Source: Brienomyrus brachyistius (taxonomy: Eukaryota; Chordata; Actinopteri; Osteoglossiformes; Mormyridae). From it: a stretch of 64,000 nt of DNA. The stretch covers positions 19,741,453 through 19,805,452 of the forward strand of contig NC_064553.1 in assembly GCF_023856365.1 (NCBI RefSeq), in the 5' to 3' direction. Of the stretch, positions 1-10,925 are shown in pieces. The translations under genes were made by a program, and so were the position numbers. Under the pieces are notes generated by a model. That model made no database searches and had not been told where the DNA came from. It was given only the letters and a program-made list of their open reading frames with translations. How positions within the stretch are numbered: the stretch's first letter is position 1; every line of letters begins with the position of its first letter.

Positions 1-156
1 TAGAGGGCCCTCATCGATGTTGCTGCTGGTCCAAGGGTTCCAGTTGACTTGAGGTGGTGACCAGGGCACCACACCGGCTGTATTCTGCTTCTGGGATGGT
101 TCAAAGTGGGCCATTTTCCCCTGGACCAGGGACACGCTAGCGCCTGCACCTTCAGG
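1..156 (-). CDS. dhx9: dhx9 coding exon 9, partial (minimal transactivation segment)
   Basis: The acceptor ctgcag precedes 156; 52 codons are read in phase to the window edge. They encode a divergent lead, then [19 protein letters not shown] and [20 protein letters not shown]. In mammalian DHX9 this tryptophan cluster contacts RNA polymerase II (established knowledge); all three tryptophans of the cluster are present here. Confidence 0.95.
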
Positions 157-3100
157 CTGCAGGAGGGCAGTAGATTTTTAATAACTGGCAAACATTCACT
201 CTTCATACCATCCCCACCCCCTCCAAAAGGTCTATGGCTTATTCCAAGAATGACCTCACTAAAGGCTTCCACTGTACTTGGATGGACAACATGTGTATCT
301 TTTTAATCCTCTGGAGTCAACAGCATCATTGGCGATGGCACATATTCTCGTGTATTTCAATTCATAACTCGCTGAAATCTTATTATAGAAATATGAAAAA
401 AGTGCTGACTAAATCCGTAATCTAACATCTTTGATGTCAAATTATAAACTTAACATAAATCTGATATATTTACAGAGGACACTAAGATTAAGATGAGTTT
501 AATGCCAAAACAAATATATAAGACATAAACTTAATTCATGGCAAATAAATTATGATATTGAATGAAATGTGTGACCATGCCCTAGTAAGTGAAAGTGTGT
601 TCTCTACCCCTAGAACCCAATGGGTTAAACCACAATCACAAAAATGACAAAAAAGTGAACAGAAGATTGGTGAAGAACAACAGAAGCGAAGTAAATAACC
701 TATTAAAAAAATCCTTAAATTCCTACCAGATAAGAAACGGGGAAACGACAAATACAAAAGTGGCACTAACCCCTGCAGCATGATACAAAAACTGAAGGAC
801 AAAAGTACAAAAGAATGCAAACTGAAAAAACAAAGGTCATGAAGTTCAAACACACAAGTGATGAAGTCTGAAGAAAGCAAGACTAGAAAAATACACTAAT
901 ATGATATTCAGAATGTCGAATCATACCAACTTATGAGTTTGACGTCCCAAAAGATTTTAGCACTTTAAATCTAGGCTGTATTTAATCTAAAATTTAAACT
1001 ACTGGTAAATAAGTGGTACAGCCTTCTCTATCAGGTATAAATTTGTTCATTTTTTAACAACTTTTTACACTGACTAATTCCATCATTTGATTAAGTCATT
1101 TTAATGATGTAAAACATACACACAGCAAATCCATACAAATCCAAGTAATTCTCCGAATTAAAGTGTAAATAAATTCATGTCTCTACCTTAGTGGGACCAC
1201 TGGCACTGGGAAGATACAGCTAAAAATTGACTGCTGTGCTGTTGACTGACTTTTCAGTTCTCGCACTTTTCGACTGCGTATGGCTGTTTTAGCAGGGAAC
1301 TCTGTCTCGTAGCTTTTGTGCATCGTTTTGAAATGCCGCTCCAAATTGCCAAAGCCACGCTCACATTGCATATAAGACATATGGACTTGATGAAAACGAT
1401 ACGTTGTTGATCTTTTGGCTTCTGACATGTTTGTGTACTAAATATTTACAGTACACAATTAGTTGTACACCGAAAAATGAGCGTGCACACAAATGCATGG
1501 ACGCTTGCGACGCAGATCGTGATTAATTGAGAATTACTCCGCGATCGACTGGGCACCCCTGATTCACAGCATCATGTGCTCTGCTTTAAAGTTTGTATTG
1601 TATAAGACTTGAACTGGCGACCATCTGATCACAGGCACTAAGACATACAGCCATAGAGAGGGTCACCTTTACTCCTTTATAAAATCCAAGTTTGGCACTT
1701 CAGAGATCAAGACCTTGAACACAAAGTTTTCAACACAAATTGAACACACACTATGGACAATGTAAAACTGTCCACTCTTTATGGAGCACCCTGAGGGCAC
1801 CATTCATAGTGCTGGTTAATAATATAGATGAATTACTTCATTTGCTGGACTGAACTTTTGGAACTGCTGAATGCAGAGATATTTTAGTTAAATAAGCATA
1901 AATAAAGCAAAACAAAAACTACATCTCTAATTCAGAAAGGATTTTCATTCAAACTGAACAGACATCAAACTTAAAAGTCTTTCATTAAATATAGGTTTAA
2001 ACTTAAATTGTCCGATTATAACTCATAACACAATGTAAATAAGCAAAAAAGGAAATACAACAAATTAAAAAACATGGGCAGATGTATAAAGCAAAACTTA
2101 CCAGCGGTGGAATCTGCATGCCCAGTTCCTGGACCATGCATTCAAGCTGCCTCTGCAAATCATCTGCCATATTTACTTCAAAAGCTTCCATCTGTCAGAT
2201 TTCAAGAAAACTTTTATGTTTTGGATTTTGACTTGAATGCATTTACAGTCAACATTTACATATATATTTTGTATTCATTTTGTTTCCTTCCCTTTCCCAC
2301 CATTTTTTTTCTTGAAGTCAGTACCAGTACCATTGTAGGAAAGACTAGGAGAGCCCTCTTCACAGATGAAGATACACCAATGCAGCTAACCAACATCTAC
2401 AGCACAGGGTTAAATCTTGCAATGGGAATAGTACTGTGACTCACCGTCTCTCCTTCCTTCTTCTTTGTCAGGCCTGTATATGCCTCAATGACACCCAAAT
2501 GGTAAAGCTGCCGCACAATCGACAGAGCACAAGATTGGGCAGCCAACTTCTTGTTAGAACCATGCTCACGGGCAAAGATTTCTGTAATATTTAACATCAG
2601 GCCATTTAGTCAGCTTTGATCAGCCAATAAAATAACCATTCAGATTCCAGCATTTCAAGTACTAATTCAATAAAATTAAAAAATAAAAATATTTCCCTGA
2701 TGGAACACAGCTACAGGCCTTTTTGACTTACGTACATCGGAGAATCAACCCCCAAGTGCGTATCTGGCCTAAGCACATATAAGCCACTGACTTAAGGTGA
2801 TGGTAGACTAGTCTTAAGTGGAAGAAAAGCATACAACTAAACTTAATTTACATCTAAAAACATTTAACTTACTTCTGCCAAGTTGCCTTACAAAAACAGT
2901 CATTTCTGCAATAAAACTCCTGTAATAGAAAAATAAAGCAAAGTTAAGACATCAAGCATGCAGCAAAATCTATAAAGCAAACAAATGTAGCGAACAAGAA
3001 TGCAGTCACAAACTAGAGGATAATTCAGAATCATATCACTACATCACAAACAATAAAGAAATTGCATTCAATAGTATACATTCCACAAATTCACAGATGC

Positions 3101-6004
3101 AAAGTCTCCCAAATACATGACAAAATTTTAGCTCAGACTTTTAGCTCAACAAGTCAAAGGACTTTGTAGAGCATTAAGGCTGACAAAATGAAAACCAAAA
3201 CAGGAAAAAAAAACATCACTGTACAAAAAGATTTACAGACAGTATGATGTCATTTTTCCCATTACACCTCTACACATAGAATGAGAAAACAGTTCAGATT
3301 AATGGATTCTTAGGACCTGATGATGCCTGTCATTTGTCAGATCGTCAGAGAAACTAATGGATATATATGGTGCACCCTGCTAGACACTTACATATGGATA
3401 TTCAGAGCATGACTGAGCTTTGAAATAGATTAGCATAACGTTTGTTTTTAAAAAAATGATACAAAAATGGTGGTTATGGCTACCTGTTATTCTATTGCAA
3501 ACACGTACAGATTCAAATGTCAGCCAGCCATAAATAGTACACACTGTTCAACAGAAATGTGGCAATACCAAGAACATAAACTGAGAAAGTGAGTCATCCC
3601 TTGTAATAATCTATATACAAACATAAAATGAACACAGATTTTTTTCAGCTGGCCATTATACAAACATATAAGAAAGGCTCAGCAGGTAACAGAAACAATG
3701 ATTAGAGTGTTTTCTTACTATTACAGCTGAATGGCTCTGCCATAGTTCAAAGGAAAGCTCAGAAAGACGATTTCTTTTCAGGATATAAATGTCAAATTTA
3801 ACTTTTGCATAAGTTTATTTTTGCATGGCAAAAGTTCATCTTGAAAACTGCATTTTTTTTAAACTACATTTGGTTATTAAAAAACAACAACGAAGGGCTT
3901 GGACTAATAAATCAATTTTTCATAATGAAATACATATGTATGTGTACTACTTGTATATAAAACACTGACCTGTTACTTGGTCCCTTCTTGAGATAAGTCC
4001 CCCAAAACATTTTAAAGGATTTTTTTCCAACTAAAATGGAAAGTTTAAAGGTCTCTAAGTTACAAGACAAGACATGGGCAGGACTGGCTTTACTTATCCT
4101 GGTGGAAATTCTTGAGTAATGCGCCACCCCAATGTGGCACTCTAAGCCATGAACTTAAGATTAATAGCCTCATGCTCTGGGAGCCAATAAAATTAAACTT
4201 TATTGACCCCAGGATATTTTTTTTCCTAATAACCTACATTTAATTCAAGTTCATAACTACAGGACAAGAAATATAATCCTGACTCAGACCACAGTCTGTG
4301 ACAGAGAAATCTTACTGGCAGAACTACTAAAGGAGGACTGGAAAGTCCAAGCCTGATGGGTACAATGCAGTACCAGGCCATAGTGGAGAACTAGAAAGTC
4401 TTCTGTTAATATCACACTAATCTATGAAGACACACGCAAGTCAGTCAATATGTATTTTATTTATATAGCACCTTCGTACAACAAATGTCACGAAGTGCTT
4501 CACAAGTAATAAAACAAAGACAATCAAACATCAACAAATAGCCTGTCCGTACATAAAAGCTTGCAGACACTTTTTAAAAGAGTCCACAGGTGGACTGTTC
4601 CACATTCTTCGGCAAACAACCGCCAAAGCTCTGTTACATCTTAAACTTAGACCTGGGAATAACAAGACATCCCTGACAAGAAGACCTGAGTACTTTAAGA
4701 AAAATTCTGCTGACCTGTTATGATCAGGACCAACTTGGCTGTATTTGTATTCAGTTTGATTTTTCTCCTTTTGGAAAAACTGGTTCAGTCGAGCTTTGGC
4801 ATTCTCTAAAGTCCAATTCCCGTGAAGTCCCGCATTCAAATCAACCTCCTCAGACTCCAGCGTCTTCACACAGGGAAACAAGAATGTAAGGCAATTTTTC
4901 TTTTACTTTGTTTTTTTAAACCATGACTGTATATTGTAATCTCATTACTGTATTTAAACAGGTAATCATAACTATAAACATATAAATTAGCTATTTATAA
5001 TTATAAATTATATAATTTATAATTTACTGATGATGGGTGAGTTAATAAAAGTCTTACTGCTTTTGCTTCTTGCTCCTCTCTCCTAGTGAAGTAGTCCTTT
5101 AGGTTAGCCCCACGATCTGACAGAGCGTCGCTGTACCCGGAATACCCCATACCGGCAACTGTTCCAGAGCTATAGCCTGATTTCTCTTTAATAAAAAGTA
5201 ATAATAAAAATAAATTAACGCACACAAACATGTTTAACTAAAAATAAGAATTTTCCTCACATTTTTAATGAAAACTACACAAACACTACACAAAATAGAT
5301 AATGTAATTTAAGTCAAGCTGATATGAAAACATTATTTGCAGATGAAATGCATACTATAAATGTCTAAAATTATATCAATAAAAAATAAGGGATATATCC
5401 ATCTTAAAACCATAATAAACAGTTGCAAAAAAACAAGAAACAAAAAACAAAGACAATCCTGATTTTTCTTTAAAGAAATTATACCTTTATCAGCTTGGAC
5501 AACTAAATGTGGGGGAAGAGGCCCATTTGCTGGCAGATTTCCAAACCCATCCGCTACCCCTCTGCTTGCATCTACCTCATTTACAGAGACCTATAGAAGA
5601 AGCATAATGACAAACTAAACAAATTATTTCACTTTCTTAAGAAAACGTGTTTTGAAACAACAGCTAAAACTAACCCCAATAGCAGGAACATCTGCAGCAT
5701 TCAATTCACCAACACGGACAAGAAAATTGACAAAGTCTCTCGCTGCGTTGGCCTGAGCATCCTTCTTGTTGGTGGAATTCCCCATTCCAGTGTAGCTAAA
5801 GCCATCCACATGAACCTATGCAGAAAGCAGCATACGATATTTAGCATTTATTATAACTGTTGCATTTTATTTCTGATGCATAACTACTCTTACCTCACAC
5901 ATAAACTTCTGTCTGTTCTTGTTACCAACAGCACGGATTTCATAGTTTGGTGTTAATTTCTTTTTCCCACACCAGGCATAGAGGAAATTTTTTATGTCCC
6001 CCAT
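1..6004 (-). CDS. dhx9: dhx9, ATP-dependent RNA helicase A, 5' part (nine coding exons, gene runs off the left edge)
   Basis: DHX9 is a nuclear DExH-box helicase that unwinds RNA and RNA:DNA hybrids and binds double-stranded RNA. The nine exons join in consistent phase to about 352 residues that align along their length with vertebrate DHX9. Residues 1-71 are dsRBD1 ([13 protein letters not shown] start, then [20 protein letters not shown]). Residues about 174-252 are dsRBD2 ([16 protein letters not shown], then [20 protein letters not shown]). The last exon holds the transactivation segment with its tryptophans ([17 protein letters not shown]). The linker between the dsRBDs is divergent, as expected. 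The start is fixed by the conserved MGD beginning 15 bases inside its exon. The helicase core, the OB fold and the glycine-rich tail must lie beyond position 1. The 1.8-kb intron 5 and the 1.9-kb intron 8 carry repeats. Identification is by remembered family sequence, not by search. Confidence 0.97.
1180..1563 (-). mobile_element. hAT-type transposon fragment with a GTF2IRD2/ZBED-like ORF, in dhx9 intron 8
   Basis: The 81-residue frame (1428-1183) contains [38 protein letters not shown] and TAQQSIF. This resembles the BED-like N-terminus of the hAT-derived GTF2IRD2-type proteins that are repeated in fish genomes. At 1551-1556 the sequence ends in GCACCCCTG, the complement of the CAGGGGTGC terminus of many hAT elements. 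The opposite terminus and most of the transposase are missing, so it is a truncated copy. It lies in dhx9 intron 8, on the same strand as dhx9. Confidence 0.6.
2102..2191 (-). CDS. dhx9: dhx9 coding exon 8
   Basis: This is 90 bases (30 codons) in phase 0 at both ends. It encodes [20 protein letters not shown] and [10 protein letters not shown], matching the PYKVNLSQDLEHQLQ...QELNLEILPP stretch of mammalian DHX9. The internal ATG at its start is not an initiation site. Donor gtaagt. Confidence 0.93.
2445..2581 (-). CDS. dhx9: dhx9 coding exon 7 (end of dsRBD2)
   Basis: The exon is 137 bases and ends in phase 0. It encodes [18 protein letters not shown] and [20 protein letters not shown], then TKKKEGETV. 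It holds the NKKLAAQ helix of dsRBD2 with the RNA-binding lysines. Acceptor attacag, donor gtgagt. Confidence 0.95.
2873..2919 (-). CDS. dhx9: dhx9 coding exon 6 (47-base micro-exon in dsRBD2)
   Basis: This short exon encodes [15 protein letters not shown], the beta-strand part of dsRBD2. Its phase (one base completes the previous codon, one base left over) fits the exons on either side exactly. It is bounded by ttacag and gtaagt and is too short to show up as an open frame. Confidence 0.93.
4446..4714 (-). repeat. interspersed repeat abutting dhx9 exon 5
   Basis: The sequence runs from a tatttatatagcacctt motif to the exon 5 splice donor. The same layout (tatata-gcac, then agtgcttyac, then cttgttccacag) recurs on the plus strand at 15530-15860, so it is a dispersed family. 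It resembles the tails of teleost non-LTR elements; I cannot name the family. Confidence 0.5.
4715..4863 (-). CDS. dhx9: dhx9 coding exon 5 (start of dsRBD2)
   Basis: The exon is 149 bases, starts in phase 0 and ends with two leftover bases. It encodes [18 protein letters not shown], then the dsRBD2 first helix and [12 protein letters not shown]. The donor is GTCAGC rather than GTAAG-like, and the intron sequence directly after it belongs to an interspersed repeat (4446-4714). Confidence 0.95.
5058..5176 (-). CDS. dhx9: dhx9 coding exon 4 (linker, RGANLKDYF)
   Basis: The exon is 119 bases; its first two bases complete a glycine codon split with exon 3. It encodes a glycine/tyrosine-rich segment and then [20 protein letters not shown], which is strongly conserved in DHX9. 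Donor gtaagac. Confidence 0.93.
5485..5590 (-). CDS. dhx9: dhx9 coding exon 3 (inter-dsRBD linker)
   Basis: The exon is 106 bases, starts in phase 0 and ends with one leftover base. It encodes a variable linker ending [13 protein letters not shown], which matches the PLPPHLALKAE stretch of mammalian DHX9. Acceptor ctatag, donor gtataa. Confidence 0.88.
5675..5815 (-). CDS. dhx9: dhx9 coding exon 2 (rest of dsRBD1)
   Basis: This is 141 bases (47 codons) in phase 0 at both ends. It encodes [18 protein letters not shown] and then [19 protein letters not shown]. The conserved [12 protein letters not shown] block carries the KK pair that dsRBDs use to contact the RNA backbone. Confidence 0.95.
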
Positions 6005-6019
6005 CAGAATCCAAATTCC
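5894..6019 (-). CDS. dhx9: dhx9 first coding exon (ATG at 6004)
   Basis: The acceptor AACAG ends at 6020 and the donor gtaag begins at 5893. The ATG is at 6004-6002, leaving 15 bases of 5' UTR in the exon. It encodes [17 protein letters not shown] and the following [14 protein letters not shown], the start of dsRBD1, and ends in phase 0. Because an acceptor lies upstream, at least one non-coding 5' exon should sit at higher coordinates. One candidate donor (CAG followed by gtaaca) is at 6485/6484. Confidence 0.95.
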
Positions 6020-6775
6020 CTGTTGATTTAAGACGTGAAATAATCGTAAGGTGACCGTTACATAAATGTACAGAATGCTGTTTGTTAGGTTCAGGCAAGG
6101 GTCAACACCATGGTGAATTCTGGCGAACATTCTGATCAAAACGCGACTTTCACCACGACCATCGTATTAAAAAACGTATCTTGCATAGTTTTTTCTTAAT
6201 CATTTTGCTACGTACACAGACGAGTTTTAGCACGGACACGTTTGTCCGTGTACAAATAGGTTAAAAATCCCTGGTTCCGCAATTTTGGATCGTATCCTTT
6301 AACGCAATCAGTGAATTATCTCACAATGCAACCTACAAACTCAACCTAACAAAATTACACCACGCCAGCAAATTACAATGAGACAATAGTCTAATGCAGC
6401 CAGAGTTCTAACTAATGTGCGACACAACCCGACTGAAACTGAAGCCAATTAGTAATTTAACAGGTGATCCAAAAGCGATGTTACCTGAGGTACCAAAATT
6501 ACTTATTTAAAAATAGAACACCGCTAACCAGACAATGGTAAGCTAGCGCTGCCAGTTACCCATTAGCTTCCTAGGTAGCCACTACGGAGTACAACTTTCG
6601 TATCACATATTTTATATGTTAAAACGTCAAAATAAGTTTGTTAAATAACACCAGAGTAGTATTTTAAAATAATAAGGTAAACGTAAAAACATACGATTTA
6701 CAGTGATATTTAACTATATACGTTTATGTATCACATACCACTTCACATCTGTACGCTAATAAAACATGAACAAAC

Positions 6776-6787
6776 CACTTCCGGTGC
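6776..6787 (-). promoter_or_regulatory. ETS-type motif in the putative dhx9 5' region
   Basis: On the minus strand the bases read GCACCGGAAGTG. CCGGAAGTG is the core of ETS/GABP sites common in housekeeping promoters. It lies about 0.8 kb upstream of the dhx9 ATG, where a non-coding first exon is expected. The transcription start cannot be placed from sequence alone. Confidence 0.45.
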
Positions 6788-7445
6788 ACGCTAGATTGAA
6801 TTACCGCGATACTTGAAGTCGCATCAACGTTTATCAGAGGTTCTTCTTTATGGAAGATTATAAGCACAAAAATTCAAATGGCAATTCATTTTGCAATTGT
6901 CAATTCAATATTCAACCAGAGCATGCATTTGTCATTTCAATATTTAATCTGTGCATGTAATTTGAAAATATATTCTGCAATCGGCAATTCAATGTGCAAA
7001 GTGCTTATGAAATCCTTAATTAATTTCATAATGTTTTGAATAAAAAATAGAATGACAATTCACTGAATTGCATTTCGTTTTGCCATGGGCTTTTTGCCTC
7101 TTTATTCAAATGGAAATTCATTTGGCAATTGTCAATTCAATATTCAATCAGAGCATGCATTTGTCATTTCAATATTTAATCTGTGCATGTAATTTGAAAA
7201 TACATTCTGCAATCGGCATTTCAATGTGCAAAGTGCTTATGAAATCCTTAATTCATTTAAAAATATTTTGAATAACAAATAGAATAACAAATCACTGAAT
7301 TGCATTTCGTATTACCATGGACTTTTTGCCTCTTTATTCAAACGGCAATGGCGTCCCCGGGAATTGCATTGCATTGCATGTTCGGGAGAAAACTCAATTT
7401 GCAATTCCCAACTGTCAGACCGCTCATCAAGGTGGACCTTCATTA

Positions 7446-7459
7446 ACGACGTCACTTCC
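7446..7459 (+). promoter_or_regulatory. CRE/ETS-like motif in the left palindrome arm
   Basis: The bases acgacgtcacttcc combine TGACGT-type (CRE) and GGAAGT-type (ETS) cores, about 60 bp upstream of the ATG at 7515. The mirror copy, ggaagtgacgtc, is at 7884-7895 in the right arm. The two would drive convergent transcription into the spacer. Promoter activity is inferred only from motifs. Confidence 0.4.
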
Positions 7460-7498
7460 TTGTTTAGGGCCTCGCTAGCATTCAACGGATTTGTTCGT

Positions 7499-7828
7499 TT
7501 AGTTGGAATGAGTAATGGCGGCAGAAGAGCTTGCAGTAAATATTTCTGCCTTAGCAGATGACATGGAAATTAATCGGGTATCAGCAGTAGATGCGTTTGA
7601 TAGGTTGTTTGTGTTGTCACAGAGGGTAACCAACTGCGTGACTTGATGTAACGCCTGAGCTACATTATTTTGCACCCTTCTCGTATCAAGTCCAGTTAAG
7701 ATTGTAAGTTCCTCTACCCTCTGTGACAACACAAACAACCTATCAAACGCATCTACTGCTGATACCCGATTAATTTCCATGTCATCTGCTAAGGCAGAAA
7801 TATTTACTGCAAGCTCTTCTGCCGCCAT
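7499..7828 (-). CDS. unrecognised 109-residue ORF spanning the palindrome centre
   Basis: The frame starts MAAEELAVNISALADDMEIN in the right arm, crosses the spacer (EELTILTGLDTRRVQNNVAQ) and then runs through the antisense of the left arm. Because the arms are inverted copies, the plus strand has the same start at 7515. The first ~70 residues look like a genuine acidic helical N-terminus; the last ~40 are an artefact of the inversion. It is probably the first exon of a transposon gene captured in a foldback derivative. I do not recognise the family with confidence. A faint resemblance to N-termini of fish integrase-core proteins is memory only. Confidence 0.35.
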   Translation of the reverse strand: MAAEELAVNISALADDMEINRVSAVDAFDRLFVLSQRVEELTILTGLDTRRVQNNVAQALHQVTQLVTLCDNTNNLSNASTADTRLISMSSAKAEIFTASSSAAITHSN

Positions 7829-8494
7829 TAATCATTCCAACTAAACAAACAAATCCGTTGAATGCTAGCGAGGCCCTAAACAAGGAAGTGACGTCGTTAA
7901 TGAAGGTCCACCTTGATGAGCGGTCTGACAGCTGGGAATTGCAAATTGAGTTTTCTCCCGAACATGCAATGCAATGCAATTCCCGGGGACGCCATTGCCG
8001 TTTGAATAAAGAGGCAAAAAGCCCATGGTAATACGAAATGTAATTCAGTGATTTGTTATTCTATTTGTTATTCAAAATATTTTTTAATGAATTAAGGATT
8101 TCATAAGCACTTTGCACATTGAAATGCCGATTGCAGAATGTATTTTCAAATTACATGCACAGATTAAATATTGAAATGACAAATGCATGCTCTGATTGAA
8201 TATTGAATTGACAATTGCCAAATGAATTTCCATTTGAATAAAGAGGCAAAAAGCCCATGGCAAAACGAAATGCAATTCAGTGAATTGTCATTCTATTTTT
8301 TATTCAAAACATTATGAAATTAATTAAGGATTTCATAAGCACTTTGCACATTGAATTGCCGATTGCAGAATATATTTTCAAATTACATGCACAGATTAAA
8401 TATTGAAATGACAAATGCATGCTCTGGTTGAATATTGAATTGACAATTGCAAAATGAATTGCCATTTGAATTTTTGTGCTTATAATCTTCCATA

Positions 8495-10310
8495 GTCTTT
8501 AAGGTTCCATTAAGGCAGTCGAAATCAATAACCTTCATACCACCATCCTTTATTTCTTTAACCATATAACTTTTGCTCATATAGTGAGGCCTGTTCCTCA
8601 AAATACAGTTCAGATTCATTTTGTTGATGGACTTTATTTTTTTTATTCGGGATAGCATTAGAATAAGTTGGGTAAATGCATCTCGACAAACTTTCCAATT
8701 TTGTCAGATAAATCCGACCTAGAATTAAAAGATCTCTTTGGAGCCATAAATTTAACTTTGACTTGCACTCATGGACTATCCTTTCTACATTAATTAATTG
8801 AATTTGCGTGAGTTTAAAGATACAGAGTACCAAATGAGCACCTGCCTCTCAAAAACCCTCTGCTCAGCGCTACCTAACATATATTTCAATATCCATATTG
8901 AAAGTTTTTTTCCTTCTCACTAAGTGGATATCTTCACCGACTGAATATTGACTAGATTAATGGTTGCAAAACAGATAGATGGACTGTTAATTTAGCCCAG
9001 GGCACTTGTATTGATGTAGTTGTCTGGCAATCACTATTCAGTGTGCTGTTCTGCTTGCCCTATATGAAGCTACAAACCAGTCGTGGGCAGGATAGGGCAC
9101 AAATCTGTGCTTTGAGAGAATATTGTATACTATGTGCAGGATTAAGATTATCATATCTGTTGAGACAAACAAGAGGACGCTCTGTCCCTCAGTTAATGTC
9201 ACAAATTAAATGTGTAAAATGTTTAAGTGACATCAACTTCTGGAAACTTTCTGGAAGTTCATGTCACTTGTGAGCAATGTGACTTGTAGTGATGTGCATA
9301 TCATTTGATTTTTAATGTACACGTGTGCACAAGCCTTGCAAACGCGGTGTGATACTGAGTGGCTGCCGTATATTAAAACTGGTGCCTTTTCCTTCACTCT
9401 GCCCTGTAACTTGCAATATTGGGTCATACAGATGGCAGCGCTAAACCTGGACAAACCACAGATTTTTGAAAAACTATCCTGCACAGGAGCCCAAAAAGAG
9501 CATGTGTCATGGGAAAATCGGACGTATAGTGACGCTATACAGGGTCAATTAAAATGAACAATAATTAATAAATGAATAAATAAAGAAATACAGATAAGAA
9601 TTTAGTTATTGATTGCATTTTGTATGAAAGCAAAGCAAAATGCTTAACAGTTTAGCCCACATAAGCTAATGTTGTGGTGACTGTATGAAAAGTTTTGAGA
9701 AAGCAACTTCAGTATTGCAGTATCTGTCTTAGCAATTGAAAAAAACTGTAAAATTCACACTGCCTTTCCAAACTGATTAGTGTGAGGAGCAGTGACAGAC
9801 ATCCCAGACTGATGGGCCATTGACAGTATGCAAAGGTGTGGTGACTCCAAAGTCACTTCAAAGTTCTAACACTTTAGTAATCAAACCTCATACGATTTTT
9901 TGAATGTCTCATTCACCTTTGTGTAGCCAGTCCCTATGTCGATAAGCTTCAGAGCTCAAAAGTTTTGGCTAGAAATGTTTATATTGTGATTTTTTTATTG
10001 TTGTTTAAGAGACACAGTAAGATATCTATGTGTATATATCTATGTGTGTGAGAGAAAGGGCAAGTTCTCACAAGCATTCGTGATTGGTCAAGGTGCTGTG
10101 AGCTCCACCTCCATTAGCCAATGGGATTCAACGAAAACAATCAACCTGGTCACCTCACTCTGTTATACACATTATGGGCAAGTTGATAAACTTAGGTTAG
10201 TTACCCAACACCCAAACACACAAAACAATGGCCAGTATTCCCCCTGCATGCTGGAGCTCAGATTTCACTCTCACACTCACATGTGGTTTTTTAACTCTTC
10301 CCTCCTGCTG
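8495..10310. other. intergenic stretch, nothing recognised
   Basis: AT-rich sequence between the palindrome and the duplicated repeat. The short open frames have no recognisable motif, no splice context and no counterpart elsewhere in the window. Confidence 0.5.
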
Positions 10311-10925
10311 TGAATATGAAAAGCTGATGCCATCAGCAGCCTTTCACACTGTCCCGAGGCCGTTTCACAGGACAAAACAGTATTTTCAGTGGTTGCTATG
10401 TGTTTGTAACAAAAATATAAAGACTAAGTTTTAATAGATTGTGTTAATTCCCAAGCACACGGTGTATTCAAATAAACGGCTACAAATGAAGCAGAAGAGT
10501 AATATGTACTTTCGAAACTAAAAAAAAAGCAGAAATAAAAAATACATAGGGATTATTTTATTTTTAAAAGTACTGAAAAATACAGTATGATAACTTTAAT
10601 TTTCATATACCATACTGTCCCTCATTGCTCGACAATATCGGTCTTATTACTTTGTTTAGGCCTGTAATTATTGTATTGCATGCATCTTGGGTCTGCCTCA
10701 TCTCCAAAAGGGGAAGTAAAAATTCAATACAAAATTCACACTGACTAAAACACATCTGATGAGTAAGAATAATTTTCTTGCATGTAAGCATATTGTCTTC
10801 CTTTAGAAAATCTTACCAAGTTTAATTATCTTATTGCACTGGCAGATTATTTTACTAGTTTTAAGCCATCTTTGGGATTTTGTCTAAATATAAGAAAATT
10901 ATTCTTGCTTAGACTTTCATTTTGT
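10311..10925 (+). repeat. ~615-bp repeat unit, copy 1
   Basis: Three blocks are shared in order with 11758-12375: gccatcagcagcctttca (10329), attttcatataccatactg to ggcctgtaattattgta (10597-10732), and tagtttta...tctaaatataa...attattcttgcttaga (10850-10915). The family is not recognised. Confidence 0.65.

Larger units (their letters stand above)
6849..8494. mobile_element. 1,646-bp foldback element: 780-bp inverted arms around an 86-bp spacer
   Basis: Position p in 6849-7628 pairs with 15343-p in 7715-8494. Several widely spaced anchors (the two outer ends, the ATGGCGG motif at 7515/7828 and the inner ends) keep this same sum, so there is no net insertion or deletion between the arms; only scattered substitutions are seen. 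The outer ends are TATGGAAG and CTTCCATA; similarity stops abruptly outside them. Each arm holds two copies of a ~231-bp AT-rich unit (starts 6876 and 7107, with a third partial start at 7338), then a GC-richer block with gacgtcacttcc, then the first 38 codons of an ORF. No clear target-site duplication was found. The superfamily is not assigned. It lies between the dhx9 5' region and rasal2. Confidence 0.85.

Noticed and set aside
1183..1428. An 81-residue zinc-finger-like frame as a host gene in a dhx9 intron
   Set aside because: It matches a high-copy hAT-derived family and has a hAT terminus nearby; no promoter or splice structure.
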